From NCBI GenBank assembly GCA_963840665.1, contig CAWIZO010000010.1:744001-808000 (forward strand): DNA of 64,000 nucleotides, given 5' to 3'. A program made the translations under genes and the position numbers. A model generated the notes under the pieces. The model ran no database searches, was not told the origin of the DNA, and saw only the letters and a list, made by a program, of their open reading frames with translations. This DNA is from DATFTE01 sp963840665 (GTDB taxonomy: Bacteria; Acidobacteriota; Terriglobia; Terriglobales; Acidobacteriaceae). Below are positions 25,314 to 35,205 of this stretch, piece by piece (the first letter of the stretch is position 1; the number at the start of each line of letters is the position of its first letter).

Positions 25314-27479
25314 TCATTGAACCTGCTTGAAGAGGATGATTTCGGAGCTGTTCGCCATGGGAAGCTGAACGCTGAGGCCCGTCTTCATCAATTCTGCGCC
25401 GGTGGCGATGTGGTTGGAGCGCGGGTGATCGTGGAAGCGCAGTCGATAACGTGAAGCGGGATTCAATCCCAGTAGGATAAATCTGTGCGCGTCTGGCGCT
25501 TTCGATCCCCGAAAAGCGTAGACGACTCCCTGGCGTGATCGAGGGTCGAAGTATTCCAGCCCGTCCCATCGAATTCCGTCCGGACGCTCAGAAATATGGT
25601 AGAGGTCGGCATCGCGGATGAGCGGACGCAACTCTGATTTGTAGAGTTGCAATTCTTCTTTTGCAGCCGCGTGCTGCTCGGCGTTCCAGGAAGTCGTATC
25701 GATCATAACGCTGAGCCATCCCATCATGCCGCTGCGCAGCATGTAACGAAAATTGTCGATTGTGGGCGCGGGCCAGCGCTCGACGTAAGCTTCTAGCATG
25801 GCGGGCGGCAAGACGAAACTCGCGTCATAGAAGGCGCGGCGATTGGAGAGCGGATCGTAGGTGTCGGTGATCGAGAAATAATCTCCATGAGCGGCGCTGC
25901 CAAAATCGACCATGCGTCCGCCGTCGTTGCAGATTTCCAGCAATAATCCGGGATGGACGCGCCGCAGGTTGGATTCAATGTCGTAATACGACCGAACCGC
26001 GTGGTAGCTGACGTCGGTGGAATTGGAACTGCGAACGAAGACGAATCCGGCATCGCGATAAGTGCACTGGTTGAGAGGATCCGGCGGCGCGTGGGGATGG
26101 TCGGAAGCGGTGCAGCCTTGGGCCACGAGATAGCCGTCGTGCTCGAGCATGTCGAGTTTGTAATCGGACACGATGCGATCGGTCTCTTTCATCGCCCAGG
26201 CTTTTGCTTCGGGTGCGCCGAGGTCGATAGTCTGGCCTTTGAACTCTTCCGGTTTCCAGTCAGCAGGCACGTCCGTAGTAAGCCATCCTCGTACTTCAGG
26301 ATTGCGAAGGTTGAGAGCGCCGGGAGCGGTATCGAGAGCGGCTTGCGCCCAATCGGCCCAGAGCCCGAACTTGAGGCCGTGCGCGTGAGCCTCATCGGCG
26401 ATGGGTCGTAAGCCATTGGGAAATTTCTGCGCATTCGGATACCAATCCCCCACGCCGCGAAACCAGCCGGCATCCATATGAAACATCTCGAAGCCGAGGT
26501 CTGCGGAATCGCGGATCATGCGGCGCGCAATTTCGTCATTCACCAGCATCCCGCCACCCCAGCTGTTGTTGACTAAGAAGGGATAGTGCAGGTCTTTCCA
26601 TGTGTCTTGATTCATGAGTACCTCTCGAACCCAGCGGCGAACGATATTCCCAGTGGCGTCGGGGCCGCCACGAGTGGCGCCTAGAAATACTCTCGGAGTC
26701 TCAAAAATCTCTCCAGGCTTAAGGCGTGTGCGGAAGGGAGGCGGATCGGGGTCGAGTCCCACTTCGCCGTGCAGCGATTGCCCTTTGCGGGCCAGGGTTA
26801 AGTGGGTGCGGCCGCTGAATTCGATGCCGACGTACCAGCCGGATTGGGGTTCTGTCGCATGTTCGACTAGAAAATAAGGAATGATTTCGCGCGCCTCTCC
26901 CGGACGAGGCTGGGCATAGGTGCTTGACTTTCCTTCCCATGTGTAGGAGTCATCGACCGTGACCATGTGAGTTCCGACGGCAGAGGGAGTGTCCGCACCT
27001 TTTTCTACATAGAAGTGCTGAAGCTTGTCTTGCGCGGATACCTGCCAGTCGAAGACGAAACTATTCTGGAGAGGCAGCCAGATTTCGCGGGAGTCGCGGT
27101 TTTCAATGCGGATCTGGTGCTCGACGGGACCATGGCTAGAGCGAACGTCCCACTCCCAAGTGAGGCGTAAGCGGGGCGAGGTTGCATCGTAGACGAAACT
27201 GACATGCTTCGTGTCTACGCGACTGTCGGCGGCGTTCCACTTCCACTCAACGTTCATGCTCTGTCCGCCGATCTCTACGCTGGAAATCGGAGTTTCCTCG
27301 GCATTGTTCTTCCACGTCTGGCCGCCATTCTCTAGACTGGAGAGCCGAGGGGCGCTGGGGCCAGCCTGGAGTCGAATGGTGGTCTCGGCGGTCGAGAGAT
27401 CTGCCGGCGTTTGCGCAACCAAGGTCACAGAGAGCAGGAGGCAACAGATTAGAATCCAGGATGGGCGATAGCTCTTCAT
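25314..27479 (-). CDS. secreted alpha-galactosidase-type glycosidase (GH36/GH27 clan)
   Basis: 721 aa with signal peptide (WILICCLLLSVTLVAQ). The N-terminal ~270 residues form a beta supersandwich; the TIM barrel follows with MFHMDAGWFRGVGDWYPN, GLKFGLWADW, and DYKLDMLEHDGY, where the Asp after LDMLEH occupies the nucleophile strand of clan GH-D. LLEICNDGGRMVDFG and FSITDTYDP correspond to the ENC-GGR and acid/base (SD) regions of melibiases. It should cleave terminal alpha-galactosyl (or related alpha-linked) residues outside the cytoplasm. Divergent from the alpha-mannosidase gene with 80 bp between, suggesting a shared control region. Confidence 0.85.
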   Translation of the reverse strand: MKSYRPSWILICCLLLSVTLVAQTPADLSTAETTIRLQAGPSAPRLSSLENGGQTWKNNAEETPISSVEIGGQSMNVEWKWNAADSRVDTKHVSFVYDATSPRLRLTWEWDVRSSHGPVEHQIRIENRDSREIWLPLQNSFVFDWQVSAQDKLQHFYVEKGADTPSAVGTHMVTVDDSYTWEGKSSTYAQPRPGEAREIIPYFLVEHATEPQSGWYVGIEFSGRTHLTLARKGQSLHGEVGLDPDPPPFRTRLKPGEIFETPRVFLGATRGGPDATGNIVRRWVREVLMNQDTWKDLHYPFLVNNSWGGGMLVNDEIARRMIRDSADLGFEMFHMDAGWFRGVGDWYPNAQKFPNGLRPIADEAHAHGLKFGLWADWAQAALDTAPGALNLRNPEVRGWLTTDVPADWKPEEFKGQTIDLGAPEAKAWAMKETDRIVSDYKLDMLEHDGYLVAQGCTASDHPHAPPDPLNQCTYRDAGFVFVRSSNSTDVSYHAVRSYYDIESNLRRVHPGLLLEICNDGGRMVDFGSAAHGDYFSITDTYDPLSNRRAFYDASFVLPPAMLEAYVERWPAPTIDNFRYMLRSGMMGWLSVMIDTTSWNAEQHAAAKEELQLYKSELRPLIRDADLYHISERPDGIRWDGLEYFDPRSRQGVVYAFRGSKAPDAHRFILLGLNPASRYRLRFHDHPRSNHIATGAELMKTGLSVQLPMANSSEIILFKQVQ

Positions 27480-27559
27480 AATGACGAAATGAGATCAGCC
27501 TACACCAAGCCGGCGGCGACGAGAATCAAACCTACTCGCACACCATTTCAGGGGAATTC

Positions 27560-30500
27560 ATGATCAGGAAAGCGAAATCTTTATTTCTGCTTCTCGCAAT
27601 AGTTGCGATCACGCGATACGCGGCGGCTCAGAAGCAGCAGCCCAGCCCGGTGAAGGAGGCTGTTTCTCAATTGCGGTCGTTGACGCAGCTCCCGGCGGAA
27701 GAATGGCGGTTCCATGCCGGCGATCTGGCGCACGGGGAGGGTGTCACGCTCGATGACAGCGGCTGGCCCATCGTCAAGAATAAGAGCGAGGCTCCGGAGG
27801 GCGCGGTGTGGTATCGCCGCTGGATCGCGGTGCCCTCAACGCTGAACGGATACGACCTTACAGGAACGAAATTGTGGTTCCAGTTTTCAGTCTCGGCTAA
27901 CGGGTCCGTGCCTGAAATTGTGTACTTCAATAGCAGGCGCGTGGCCATGGGAGAGGACCTGGAGCCCATCATCCTGCTTGATCCGGTAAAGCCGGGCGAC
28001 AAGGTTCTGGTGGCCGTCAAGTGTTTGCAGACTGTGGACAAGAAGCGCTTTGAAGAGGCGACGATCCGCGTCGAGTTCGCTGGTAACCGGCCGAGCCCCC
28101 TCGATCTGTTGAGGGAAATTGAAGGGGCGGCGGCCCTCGCGCCGTCGCTGGGAAATCAGTCGCTGCGAGTAGAAGAAAAGATCGATGCCGGAGCCAAGGC
28201 AATCGATCTGAATGCGCTCGCCGAGGCCAATCAGCAAGCTTTCGACACTTCGCTCGAGAAAGCGCATGCACTGTTGCTCGAAGTGAAGTCCGATCTGCAG
28301 GGAACATCTGTCAATCTCACAGGGAACGCGCACATCGATGCGGCGTGGCTTTGGCCGTGGACGGAGACTGTTGACGTGGTTCATCGCACGTTCGGCACGG
28401 CCTTGCAACTCATGAACGAGTATCCGCAATACACGTACACGCAGTCTGCGGCCGCTTACAACCAATGGATGGAAGAAAAATATCCCTCTCTTCATCAGCA
28501 GATTGTCGATCGCGTGAAGCAGGGCCGGTGGGAGATGGTCGGAGGCATGTGGGTTGAGCCCGACCTCAATATGCCGGATGGTGAGTCACTGGTCCGGCAG
28601 TTGCTGATCGGGAAGCGCTATTTCAAAGATAAGTTTGGCGTGGATGTGCGGATTGGATGGAATCCGGATTCGTTCGGCTACAACTGGCAACTGCCGCAGA
28701 TCTACAAGAAATCAGGCATCGATTATTTTGTGACGCAAAAAATGGCGTGGAACGATACGAACAAGTTGCCACTGAAATTATTCTGGTGGCAATCGCCCGA
28801 TGGAAGCCGCGTGTTGGCGTACTTCCCGCACGATTACGTGAATGACATTGATCCGGTCAGAATTGCCAGCGATGTTGCGATTGCCAAGAAGCTGAACCCG
28901 GGGACGCCGGTCATGATGCACCTTTTCGGGATCGGCGACCACGGCGGAGGCCCAACGCGTAGCATGCTGGATAGCGGCATCCACTGGACCGCCTCTGACC
29001 GGGTTGCGCCACCGATGAAATTCGGCACGGCGCAAGAATTCCTTTCGGAGATCGAAACCAAACTCGACACCGAACATGCCCCAACTTGGAACTACAAAGT
29101 GATGGCAAGCGGCGACGCGCGGCTACTCGCACCTCCCGAAGGCAAGATGAGTCTTCCCGTGTGGAACGACGAGTTGTACTTCGAATATCACCGCGGCGTA
29201 ATGACGACGCAGGCGAATCACAAACGCAATATGCGCCAGAGTGAAGAGCAGTTACTGAACGCCGAGAAGTATTCGTCGCTGGCGTGGCTGTTTGGGGCGG
29301 CGTATCCGCACGAGCGACTCAACGAAGGCTGGCAGAAAGCGCTGTTCAACCAGTTTCATGATCTCGCCGCTGGTTCGGGTATCGGAGTGATCTATAAAGA
29401 CGCGCACCGTGACTACGATGTTATCCGCTGGAGCACGGAAGAAGCGACAACTCATGCCTTGGGCGACATCTCTTCACGGGTGAACACAACTGCGCAGGCC
29501 GGTGCCGTGCCGGTGATGGTGGTCAATCCCTTAGCTTGGCAACGAACGGAACTGGCGACCTTCGATGTGCAGATGCCGAAAGCGGCGGATCGGATCTCTG
29601 TCATGGACGCGCAAGGCAAGAGCGTCCCATATCAAGTGTTATCGGTGGACAAGGCCACTCATACCTATCACCTGCTTGTCGAAGCGAAGGAGATTCCGTC
29701 GCTTGGATATGAAGTTTTACAAGTGGTTCCGCGCGCGACTTCCGCTACGACAGATCTGAAGGCTGACCGCCTCGCGCTGGAGAATTCGCTACTGCGCGTG
29801 ACTGTCGATCCGAAGACAGGTTGCATCACCAGCATTTATAACAAGGCTGATAACTTCGAATCGCTTGCGCCAGGCGGTTGCGGCAATCAACTGCAGGCGT
29901 TCAAAGACACGCCCAAAGACTATGACGCCTGGAACATCGATGCGGACTTTGAGAATCAAGTCACGATGTTAGACAAGGCTGACTCGGTTTCCCTGATCGA
30001 GAAGGGGCCAGTTCGAGCGACGATCAGAGTCTCGCGCACTTGGCAGAATTCCGAATTCGGGCAAGACATCAGCCTCTATGCAGGCCTGGACCGCGTCGAC
30101 GTGAAAAACAATATCGATTGGCACGAGACTCACGTGCTGTTGAAAGCAGCGTTTCCGCTGGCGGCGTCAGGGCCCGAGGCGACCTACGAGATTCCGTACG
30201 GCACGATCGAACGCCCAACAACGCGCAACAATAGCTGGGAGAGGGCGAAGTTTGAGGTTCCTGCGCTACGTTGGGCCGATCTAGGCGATGGGAATCACGG
30301 CTTCAGCCTGATCAACGAATCGAAGTATGGATACGATGCGAAGGCCAACGTGCTTCGACTGTCGCTCTTGCGTTCGCCCACGTGGCCTGATCCTGAGGCG
30401 GATCGCGGGCATCATCAGTTCAGCTTTTCCCTCTATCCGCACGCGGGCGACTGGAAGCAAGCGCTGAGCGTGCGTCGCGGATATGAATTCAACTATCCTC

Positions 30501-30817
30501 TGCGCGCATTTCAAGTTGAAGCGCACGCAGGCACATTGCCCGCGCGGCATTCTTTCGTCGAAATCACCGGAGACAATGTGGTGCTCACGGCGTTGAAGAA
30601 GTCCGAGGATGGCGACGCGCTGGTTCTGCGCTTTTACGAATGGGCGGGGAAGGCTGGAGAAGTGCGGATCAACTTGCCCGAGGGGGCAAATTCTGCGTCG
30701 ATCGTCAATCTGATGGAGAAATCCTGGAATCAGTCACTGCCCGTGACTAACCACCAGGTAACTGTACCCGTGCATCCTTACGAAATCGTTTCGTTGCGGG
30801 TGGAGTTCGCTCGCTAG
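27560..30817 (+). CDS. secreted alpha-mannosidase (GH38)
   Basis: 1,085 aa with signal peptide (SLFLLLAIVAITRYAAA). The GH38 metal-binding HID motif is at H258-D260 (NAHIDAAWLWPW) and the catalytic nucleophile is D370 in WNPDSFGYN. HDLAAGSGIG and LFGIGDHGGGP are further conserved loops; the second half is the beta-rich GH38 C-terminal domain (YNKADNFESLAP). A ~150-residue N-terminal sugar-binding-like beta domain precedes the catalytic part. It would remove alpha-mannose from glycans in the periplasm or outside. Its TAG stop overlaps the TAG stop of the convergent glycosidase gene (shared CTAG, 30814-30817). Confidence 0.93.
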   Translation: MIRKAKSLFLLLAIVAITRYAAAQKQQPSPVKEAVSQLRSLTQLPAEEWRFHAGDLAHGEGVTLDDSGWPIVKNKSEAPEGAVWYRRWIAVPSTLNGYDLTGTKLWFQFSVSANGSVPEIVYFNSRRVAMGEDLEPIILLDPVKPGDKVLVAVKCLQTVDKKRFEEATIRVEFAGNRPSPLDLLREIEGAAALAPSLGNQSLRVEEKIDAGAKAIDLNALAEANQQAFDTSLEKAHALLLEVKSDLQGTSVNLTGNAHIDAAWLWPWTETVDVVHRTFGTALQLMNEYPQYTYTQSAAAYNQWMEEKYPSLHQQIVDRVKQGRWEMVGGMWVEPDLNMPDGESLVRQLLIGKRYFKDKFGVDVRIGWNPDSFGYNWQLPQIYKKSGIDYFVTQKMAWNDTNKLPLKLFWWQSPDGSRVLAYFPHDYVNDIDPVRIASDVAIAKKLNPGTPVMMHLFGIGDHGGGPTRSMLDSGIHWTASDRVAPPMKFGTAQEFLSEIETKLDTEHAPTWNYKVMASGDARLLAPPEGKMSLPVWNDELYFEYHRGVMTTQANHKRNMRQSEEQLLNAEKYSSLAWLFGAAYPHERLNEGWQKALFNQFHDLAAGSGIGVIYKDAHRDYDVIRWSTEEATTHALGDISSRVNTTAQAGAVPVMVVNPLAWQRTELATFDVQMPKAADRISVMDAQGKSVPYQVLSVDKATHTYHLLVEAKEIPSLGYEVLQVVPRATSATTDLKADRLALENSLLRVTVDPKTGCITSIYNKADNFESLAPGGCGNQLQAFKDTPKDYDAWNIDADFENQVTMLDKADSVSLIEKGPVRATIRVSRTWQNSEFGQDISLYAGLDRVDVKNNIDWHETHVLLKAAFPLAASGPEATYEIPYGTIERPTTRNNSWERAKFEVPALRWADLGDGNHGFSLINESKYGYDAKANVLRLSLLRSPTWPDPEADRGHHQFSFSLYPHAGDWKQALSVRRGYEFNYPLRAFQVEAHAGTLPARHSFVEITGDNVVLTALKKSEDGDALVLRFYEWAGKAGEVRINLPEGANSASIVNLMEKSWNQSLPVTNHQVTVPVHPYEIVSLRVEFAR

Positions 30818-33372
30818 CGGCTGGCAATCGTGATGATGATCGTACCGTGTTGATAGGCTGTGTCCCGAGTGGAGGTACTGACCGTCAATCGATATCTCTC
30901 CGGCGGAATGGACTCGAACGTTGCTCCCTGAACATCCTTGATCGGCCACGGGGTACGAATCTCGAAGCTGCCACCTGCTGCAGGAATGTAGTCGAGATTC
31001 ACCGTGTAAGTTCGATCCTTGAGATGAACTCCAGTGATCTTGATCGCTTTGCTGGACTCTCCAATCAACGCTTGGGGCGGATCGGAGAGAATGGCCACTC
31101 CGCCGGCATACGCGATTGTGAGCGACGCGTTTCCCTGAGGCAGGGTGAATTCGACTTTCGCGTGCGTATCTTGCGAGTTTTGCTCGAGAATCGCGGTGAT
31201 GGATTGAGTTCCGAGATGCGCCCTGCGAAGGGACGCGCCGAAAGGGATTTCAGGATCTATCACCATCGCTACGGGTGCGCCTTGGTTGCACATCTCAAGT
31301 CGTAGTTCATTGGCGGACTGGATCATGTGGATGCCGATTTCCGATCGGCCTGCGCGCACATGCCGGATCGTTACCTCATTCCAGTTCGATGGCAAATGCG
31401 GCGCAAATATGATTCGGTTCGTCGCGCCGTCCACGTGAAGTCCCAACAACTGATTGACCGCGGTGCTCAAAAACGTTGCGGACGACCACGTCTGCTCGGG
31501 CACCGACTCTTCTTCTTCGTGGTAGAAATCTCCCGCGAGCGCCTCGTGCATGTGCCCGAGGGAGTCGAGCGAAGACCAAGGGACTAGCGCTCTCCAAATG
31601 GGCCAGGCGGTCGCGGGCCGGTGCTCTGCCCAGAAAGCAGACGCCATACCGGAGGTACCGATGGCCCAAACGCTACCGCTGGCGTAGGAGTTTGGTGCGA
31701 ACGTGGGAGAAGTGGAAGCCCTTCCGCGCGTCCCCCAATCGGTCTCAAAATCTGAAGAGGCCAATTGGTCTAAAAGCGAGTCGCGCTGAGCGGCAGTAAA
31801 TATGGGCGTTTCCAAGGCGCCAGCCGGGCCAAGGTTGCGATCCACTAAGGGCGCGCCCGACCGAGTGTAGCCGCTGATCCAGAAATTCTGCTTTGCGTCC
31901 CAATATCTTTGGTTGATCGCGGCCAGCGCTTTCTGGTTGGCGGCGCGCGCTTCGTCGGCCAGTTCGTTGTGTGCAGTGGCGGCGGCGAGATCAGCAAAGG
32001 CACGCGAGGCGTTGGCCCAACTTGCAGACAAAGTTAGCTCGTCGCTGAGTTCGTCCTGCTCTCGCTGGCCGCGTTGTCCGGCAGGAATAAGCGGCAGGCC
32101 AGTTTTGGAATCGAGCAGGGAACGACAATACCGGTAGGCGGCCTCGATCGAAGTCCAATGGGATTTGACGAAATCGAGATCACCGGTAGTCGAATAATAG
32201 TTTTCGATCACGCTGAGAAAATCGAACGTGAGGTCCACATGGACGAACATATAGGGATACTTGCTCCAGTCGAGCCAGCCCGCGCTTTGGGAGAGTTCAT
32301 GCCAGATCATGCCGCTTTTCGGGTCTTGATACTTGAGAATGAATTCGAGTTCCTCGCGTGCTCGCTCATACTGTCCTTCGGCTAATAAGGCATGGATGGT
32401 GACCATCCCATCACCTGCAAAAAACCAGTCATACTGCGGGCGCCGGGCGTTGCGGGAAGGACCATATCCGGCGACCGAGCCACAACCTAAGTCTGGATTG
32501 CAGACCCAGGCTTGATCGAGCGAGATTTCCGACCAGGCGAGCGCGCGATCGACCTCCGCATCTGGCGTTTCTATCTGCACAGACTGGTTCAGGAGTGCGG
32601 AGTAGTGAGCAGAAGACTCTTTTTCGAGTGGGACACTCTGCTCGAAGAGTTTGGCGGCAATTTCCTTCATATCTTGTTGCGAGCCTGATCCTGCGACGAC
32701 GAATCGAGCAGTGCGGTGGTCGCCGCCCGCGCGAAGGGAAAACGCCAAGCCTGAGGAATTGCCGATGGTCCGGTTCGGCGTGTCATCGTGCGTGACGATG
32801 TCTGGGGAGCCAATACTAGCGTTGAAGCGATGCGTCGCTTCGGAAAGCAGATACGCGGAAGTCGCGGAGTTCCACAGAGCCCCCTGTCCTCCGACAGAAG
32901 CAGGCCACATCAAATCAAGCACCGGTACGAAGCGGACGATGATGTCGACTGGCTGCGCGGCCTCGACTTCATAGCTGACGACGGCGCCTGGATCGTCGAG
33001 TGGAACAAAGAGTTTCTCGCGAACGATGAAGTCGGGCCCGGTGTAGATGCGGGTGACCGATTCAGGTGTGTAAATAATGCGGCGCAAGAGGGTCTCGCCG
33101 TCTATCGCCGTGGTGGCGCCTTCTTTTCGAAAGCTTACATGCAACCCACTGAGCACTTGAAAGGGATAAGTCCAAATTTCGAGGCCATTCTGGGAGTAGC
33201 CAAAAATCGCGGCGCTGCGTCCATGAACGGAGATGAATCGGCGCGGTCCGGTGGAGTCAGTGCTCCATTCGAGGTTCGAGTTGCGTGCATCCTGCGCGTG
33301 GCCGGAACAGGCAACGAGCGCATACAAGCAGAGCAGCGCGGCCTTGGCGGGTCGAGAGAGCAGTGACAACAT
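30814..33372 (-). CDS. secreted six-hairpin glycosidase, amylo-alpha-glucosidase/GH15-like
   Basis: 852 aa with signal peptide (ALLCLYALVACSGHAQ). The N-terminal beta-sandwich leads into an (alpha/alpha)6 barrel with YDWFFAGDGMVTIHALL, MIWHELSQSAGWLDW and EQTWSSATFLSTAVNQLLGL, the arrangement of GH15/GH63/debranching-type enzymes. It is paralogous to 45173-47674 (FAGDGM versus FGRDSL; TWSSA versus LWSSA at matching positions). Precise substrate unknown, probably alpha-glycosides. Third gene of a tight operon: its ATG lies 1 nt after the GH127 stop. Confidence 0.75.
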   Translation of the reverse strand: MLSLLSRPAKAALLCLYALVACSGHAQDARNSNLEWSTDSTGPRRFISVHGRSAAIFGYSQNGLEIWTYPFQVLSGLHVSFRKEGATTAIDGETLLRRIIYTPESVTRIYTGPDFIVREKLFVPLDDPGAVVSYEVEAAQPVDIIVRFVPVLDLMWPASVGGQGALWNSATSAYLLSEATHRFNASIGSPDIVTHDDTPNRTIGNSSGLAFSLRAGGDHRTARFVVAGSGSQQDMKEIAAKLFEQSVPLEKESSAHYSALLNQSVQIETPDAEVDRALAWSEISLDQAWVCNPDLGCGSVAGYGPSRNARRPQYDWFFAGDGMVTIHALLAEGQYERAREELEFILKYQDPKSGMIWHELSQSAGWLDWSKYPYMFVHVDLTFDFLSVIENYYSTTGDLDFVKSHWTSIEAAYRYCRSLLDSKTGLPLIPAGQRGQREQDELSDELTLSASWANASRAFADLAAATAHNELADEARAANQKALAAINQRYWDAKQNFWISGYTRSGAPLVDRNLGPAGALETPIFTAAQRDSLLDQLASSDFETDWGTRGRASTSPTFAPNSYASGSVWAIGTSGMASAFWAEHRPATAWPIWRALVPWSSLDSLGHMHEALAGDFYHEEEESVPEQTWSSATFLSTAVNQLLGLHVDGATNRIIFAPHLPSNWNEVTIRHVRAGRSEIGIHMIQSANELRLEMCNQGAPVAMVIDPEIPFGASLRRAHLGTQSITAILEQNSQDTHAKVEFTLPQGNASLTIAYAGGVAILSDPPQALIGESSKAIKITGVHLKDRTYTVNLDYIPAAGGSFEIRTPWPIKDVQGATFESIPPERYRLTVSTSTRDTAYQHGTIIITIASR

Positions 33373-33373
33373 T

Positions 33374-35197
33374 CTAAGTCACAGGTAAGTAGGTCGAGTA
33401 TTGTTCTTCGTCGATGGCGATATAGGGAAGCAAGGTCATAGGAGCGTTGGCGGTACGGATTTCCCAAGCCTTGTTTCCAGTCTGCTTGGCCGCTAACAGT
33501 TGAGATCGTGTCACCGGGCGTGGATTACCGCCATCGATTGCGAATAACACCAGCGGGCCGCAGAGTAAGGCGACGGTATCCGCGTGCTTCGCGTCGATCG
33601 GCTGTAAGCGCATTTTACGCGGCAGGCGGAGGTCGATATGGTCGTCGTTGCGCCACTCGCGAGATATGGTTGTGAAGTTTCCGGGCGTCACCGCCTCCGG
33701 AAATTGCTTCCCGTTTACGTCGATGCTCGCCCCTTCGGCCCACTCAGGAATGCGCAGGCTCACGGAGAATTGCTTGGGCCGCGATGAGGTTACTTCGAGC
33801 GATATGGAATCGTCGAAGGGATACTCGCCCGTCTGGCTGAGCGAGACATTTGCTCCGTCGTGGGTCCAGCGAACCGTCGAAGGCAGGTAGAGGTTCACAA
33901 AAATGCCGCGGAGATCGCGGAAATAGGTGTTGATGCGGTAATCCGCTGCGACTTGGGGAAGGGTGCCGGAACAGCAGGGGAAGCGATGATTCGAATAGAC
34001 TTTTTCCCCGGCGAAATTATAGTCGGCGTAATAGAACGCGCGCCCGTCGGAGCGCATGGGCTTCGCACCCAGCACGGTGTTGTACATGACGCGCTCCATG
34101 CTGTCGCCATAGCGTGAATCGCGGGTCACGCGCAGCAGGTGACGCGTTATTTTGAAGTGCGCGTAAGAACCGCAGGGAGTTTCAAAACTGTTGTGCGTTT
34201 TGGTGAGACTGTCATTGACGTCGTCGCTGGTAGGAGCGCGCAACATCTCATCAGGTCCCCAGCCGCCGGTGGCAAAGCTCTGGACATTGAGCATTTCGAA
34301 GGCATTCTTCGCGGCGCGAAGATGCTTCTCGCTGCCCAGAGTTAGATAGGCCTGCATCGCGGAGCTGAGCGAGTTGACGTAGCTATAAGCGTGTTTGCCA
34401 TCCAGAGCGTTCTCTCCGCGCGACAACGGATCGAACCAGGTGGCATCGTCGAGATACTGGATGGCGAGGTCGCGGTAACGGTCTCCGGCGCCGCGCTGGT
34501 AGGCGAGGAACAGATTTTCAGGATTGGTGTACGACTCGTCCCAGCGGTAGGACTGATCTTTTCCAGGCCGCCATGGCAGTTCGCGATCGATTGCCTTCCC
34601 GGGCAAGTGAGGCAGCGCTGCTTTTGTCGTGGCCTCGAGGATTGCGAATGCATCAGGGTCGTGCACGAACTGATGCGAATCGATCAGACCCAATAACAGC
34701 TTGTCGTAGCAATAGGCAGGGAAGCGGTTGTTGTCGTAGAAAGCTTCAGAAATCGCCTGCGCATAGAGGCGATTGAGGCGCAGCACTTTGTCGCGCGTCT
34801 CTCCGGAGCCAGTGATGGCGTGATAACGAGCAAGCGCCGAGACCCATTGTCCGAAGGTCGCGCCGGGAGCGAAGCCAGCATCGTCCTTGTGCCAGTCGTA
34901 GTTCGGATCGTAGTTGTACCAGCCTCCCAAGTCCGCGCCGGGAGCTGGTTGTCCAGCCATTTGACGGAAGGGCTTGAGCAAGCTGTCTTCGTTCATGTCC
35001 ATCAATACATCATGGGTTTCGGTCAGTTGCGCTTCGTGAAGAGCGCTTTGGATAGAGACATCCTGATAGGCGAATTCAGCTAACGGCGGAGCGGAGCTAA
35101 TGGTTTCCGCCAGTGCGCGAGGTAAGCGGATTGCGGATGAGCCCAGAGCCGCTGCGGATAACTTTGCGAATTCTCGGCGTGAAAGATTTGGCATCAT
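33374..35197 (-). CDS. GH127-type beta-L-arabinofuranosidase, Tat-exported
   Basis: 607 aa. The N-terminus SRREFAK with a hydrophobic AALGSSAIRLP region is a twin-arginine signal. The catalytic (alpha/alpha)6 domain has ADLGGWY, FPAYCYDKLLLGL, ETPCGSYAHFK and RFPCCSGTLPQ; in GH127 a Cys of the CC pair is the nucleophile and the Cys/Glu set binds zinc (family knowledge). A C-terminal beta-sandwich (SVSLRIPEWAEGASIDVNG) is typical for the family. It would release arabinofuranose from plant-type glycans. Second gene of the operon: 8 nt after the CRTAC1 gene and 1 nt before the next glycosidase. Confidence 0.9.
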   Translation of the reverse strand: MMPNLSRREFAKLSAAALGSSAIRLPRALAETISSAPPLAEFAYQDVSIQSALHEAQLTETHDVLMDMNEDSLLKPFRQMAGQPAPGADLGGWYNYDPNYDWHKDDAGFAPGATFGQWVSALARYHAITGSGETRDKVLRLNRLYAQAISEAFYDNNRFPAYCYDKLLLGLIDSHQFVHDPDAFAILEATTKAALPHLPGKAIDRELPWRPGKDQSYRWDESYTNPENLFLAYQRGAGDRYRDLAIQYLDDATWFDPLSRGENALDGKHAYSYVNSLSSAMQAYLTLGSEKHLRAAKNAFEMLNVQSFATGGWGPDEMLRAPTSDDVNDSLTKTHNSFETPCGSYAHFKITRHLLRVTRDSRYGDSMERVMYNTVLGAKPMRSDGRAFYYADYNFAGEKVYSNHRFPCCSGTLPQVAADYRINTYFRDLRGIFVNLYLPSTVRWTHDGANVSLSQTGEYPFDDSISLEVTSSRPKQFSVSLRIPEWAEGASIDVNGKQFPEAVTPGNFTTISREWRNDDHIDLRLPRKMRLQPIDAKHADTVALLCGPLVLFAIDGGNPRPVTRSQLLAAKQTGNKAWEIRTANAPMTLLPYIAIDEEQYSTYLPVT

Positions 35198-35205
35198 TCT
35201 CTCTG

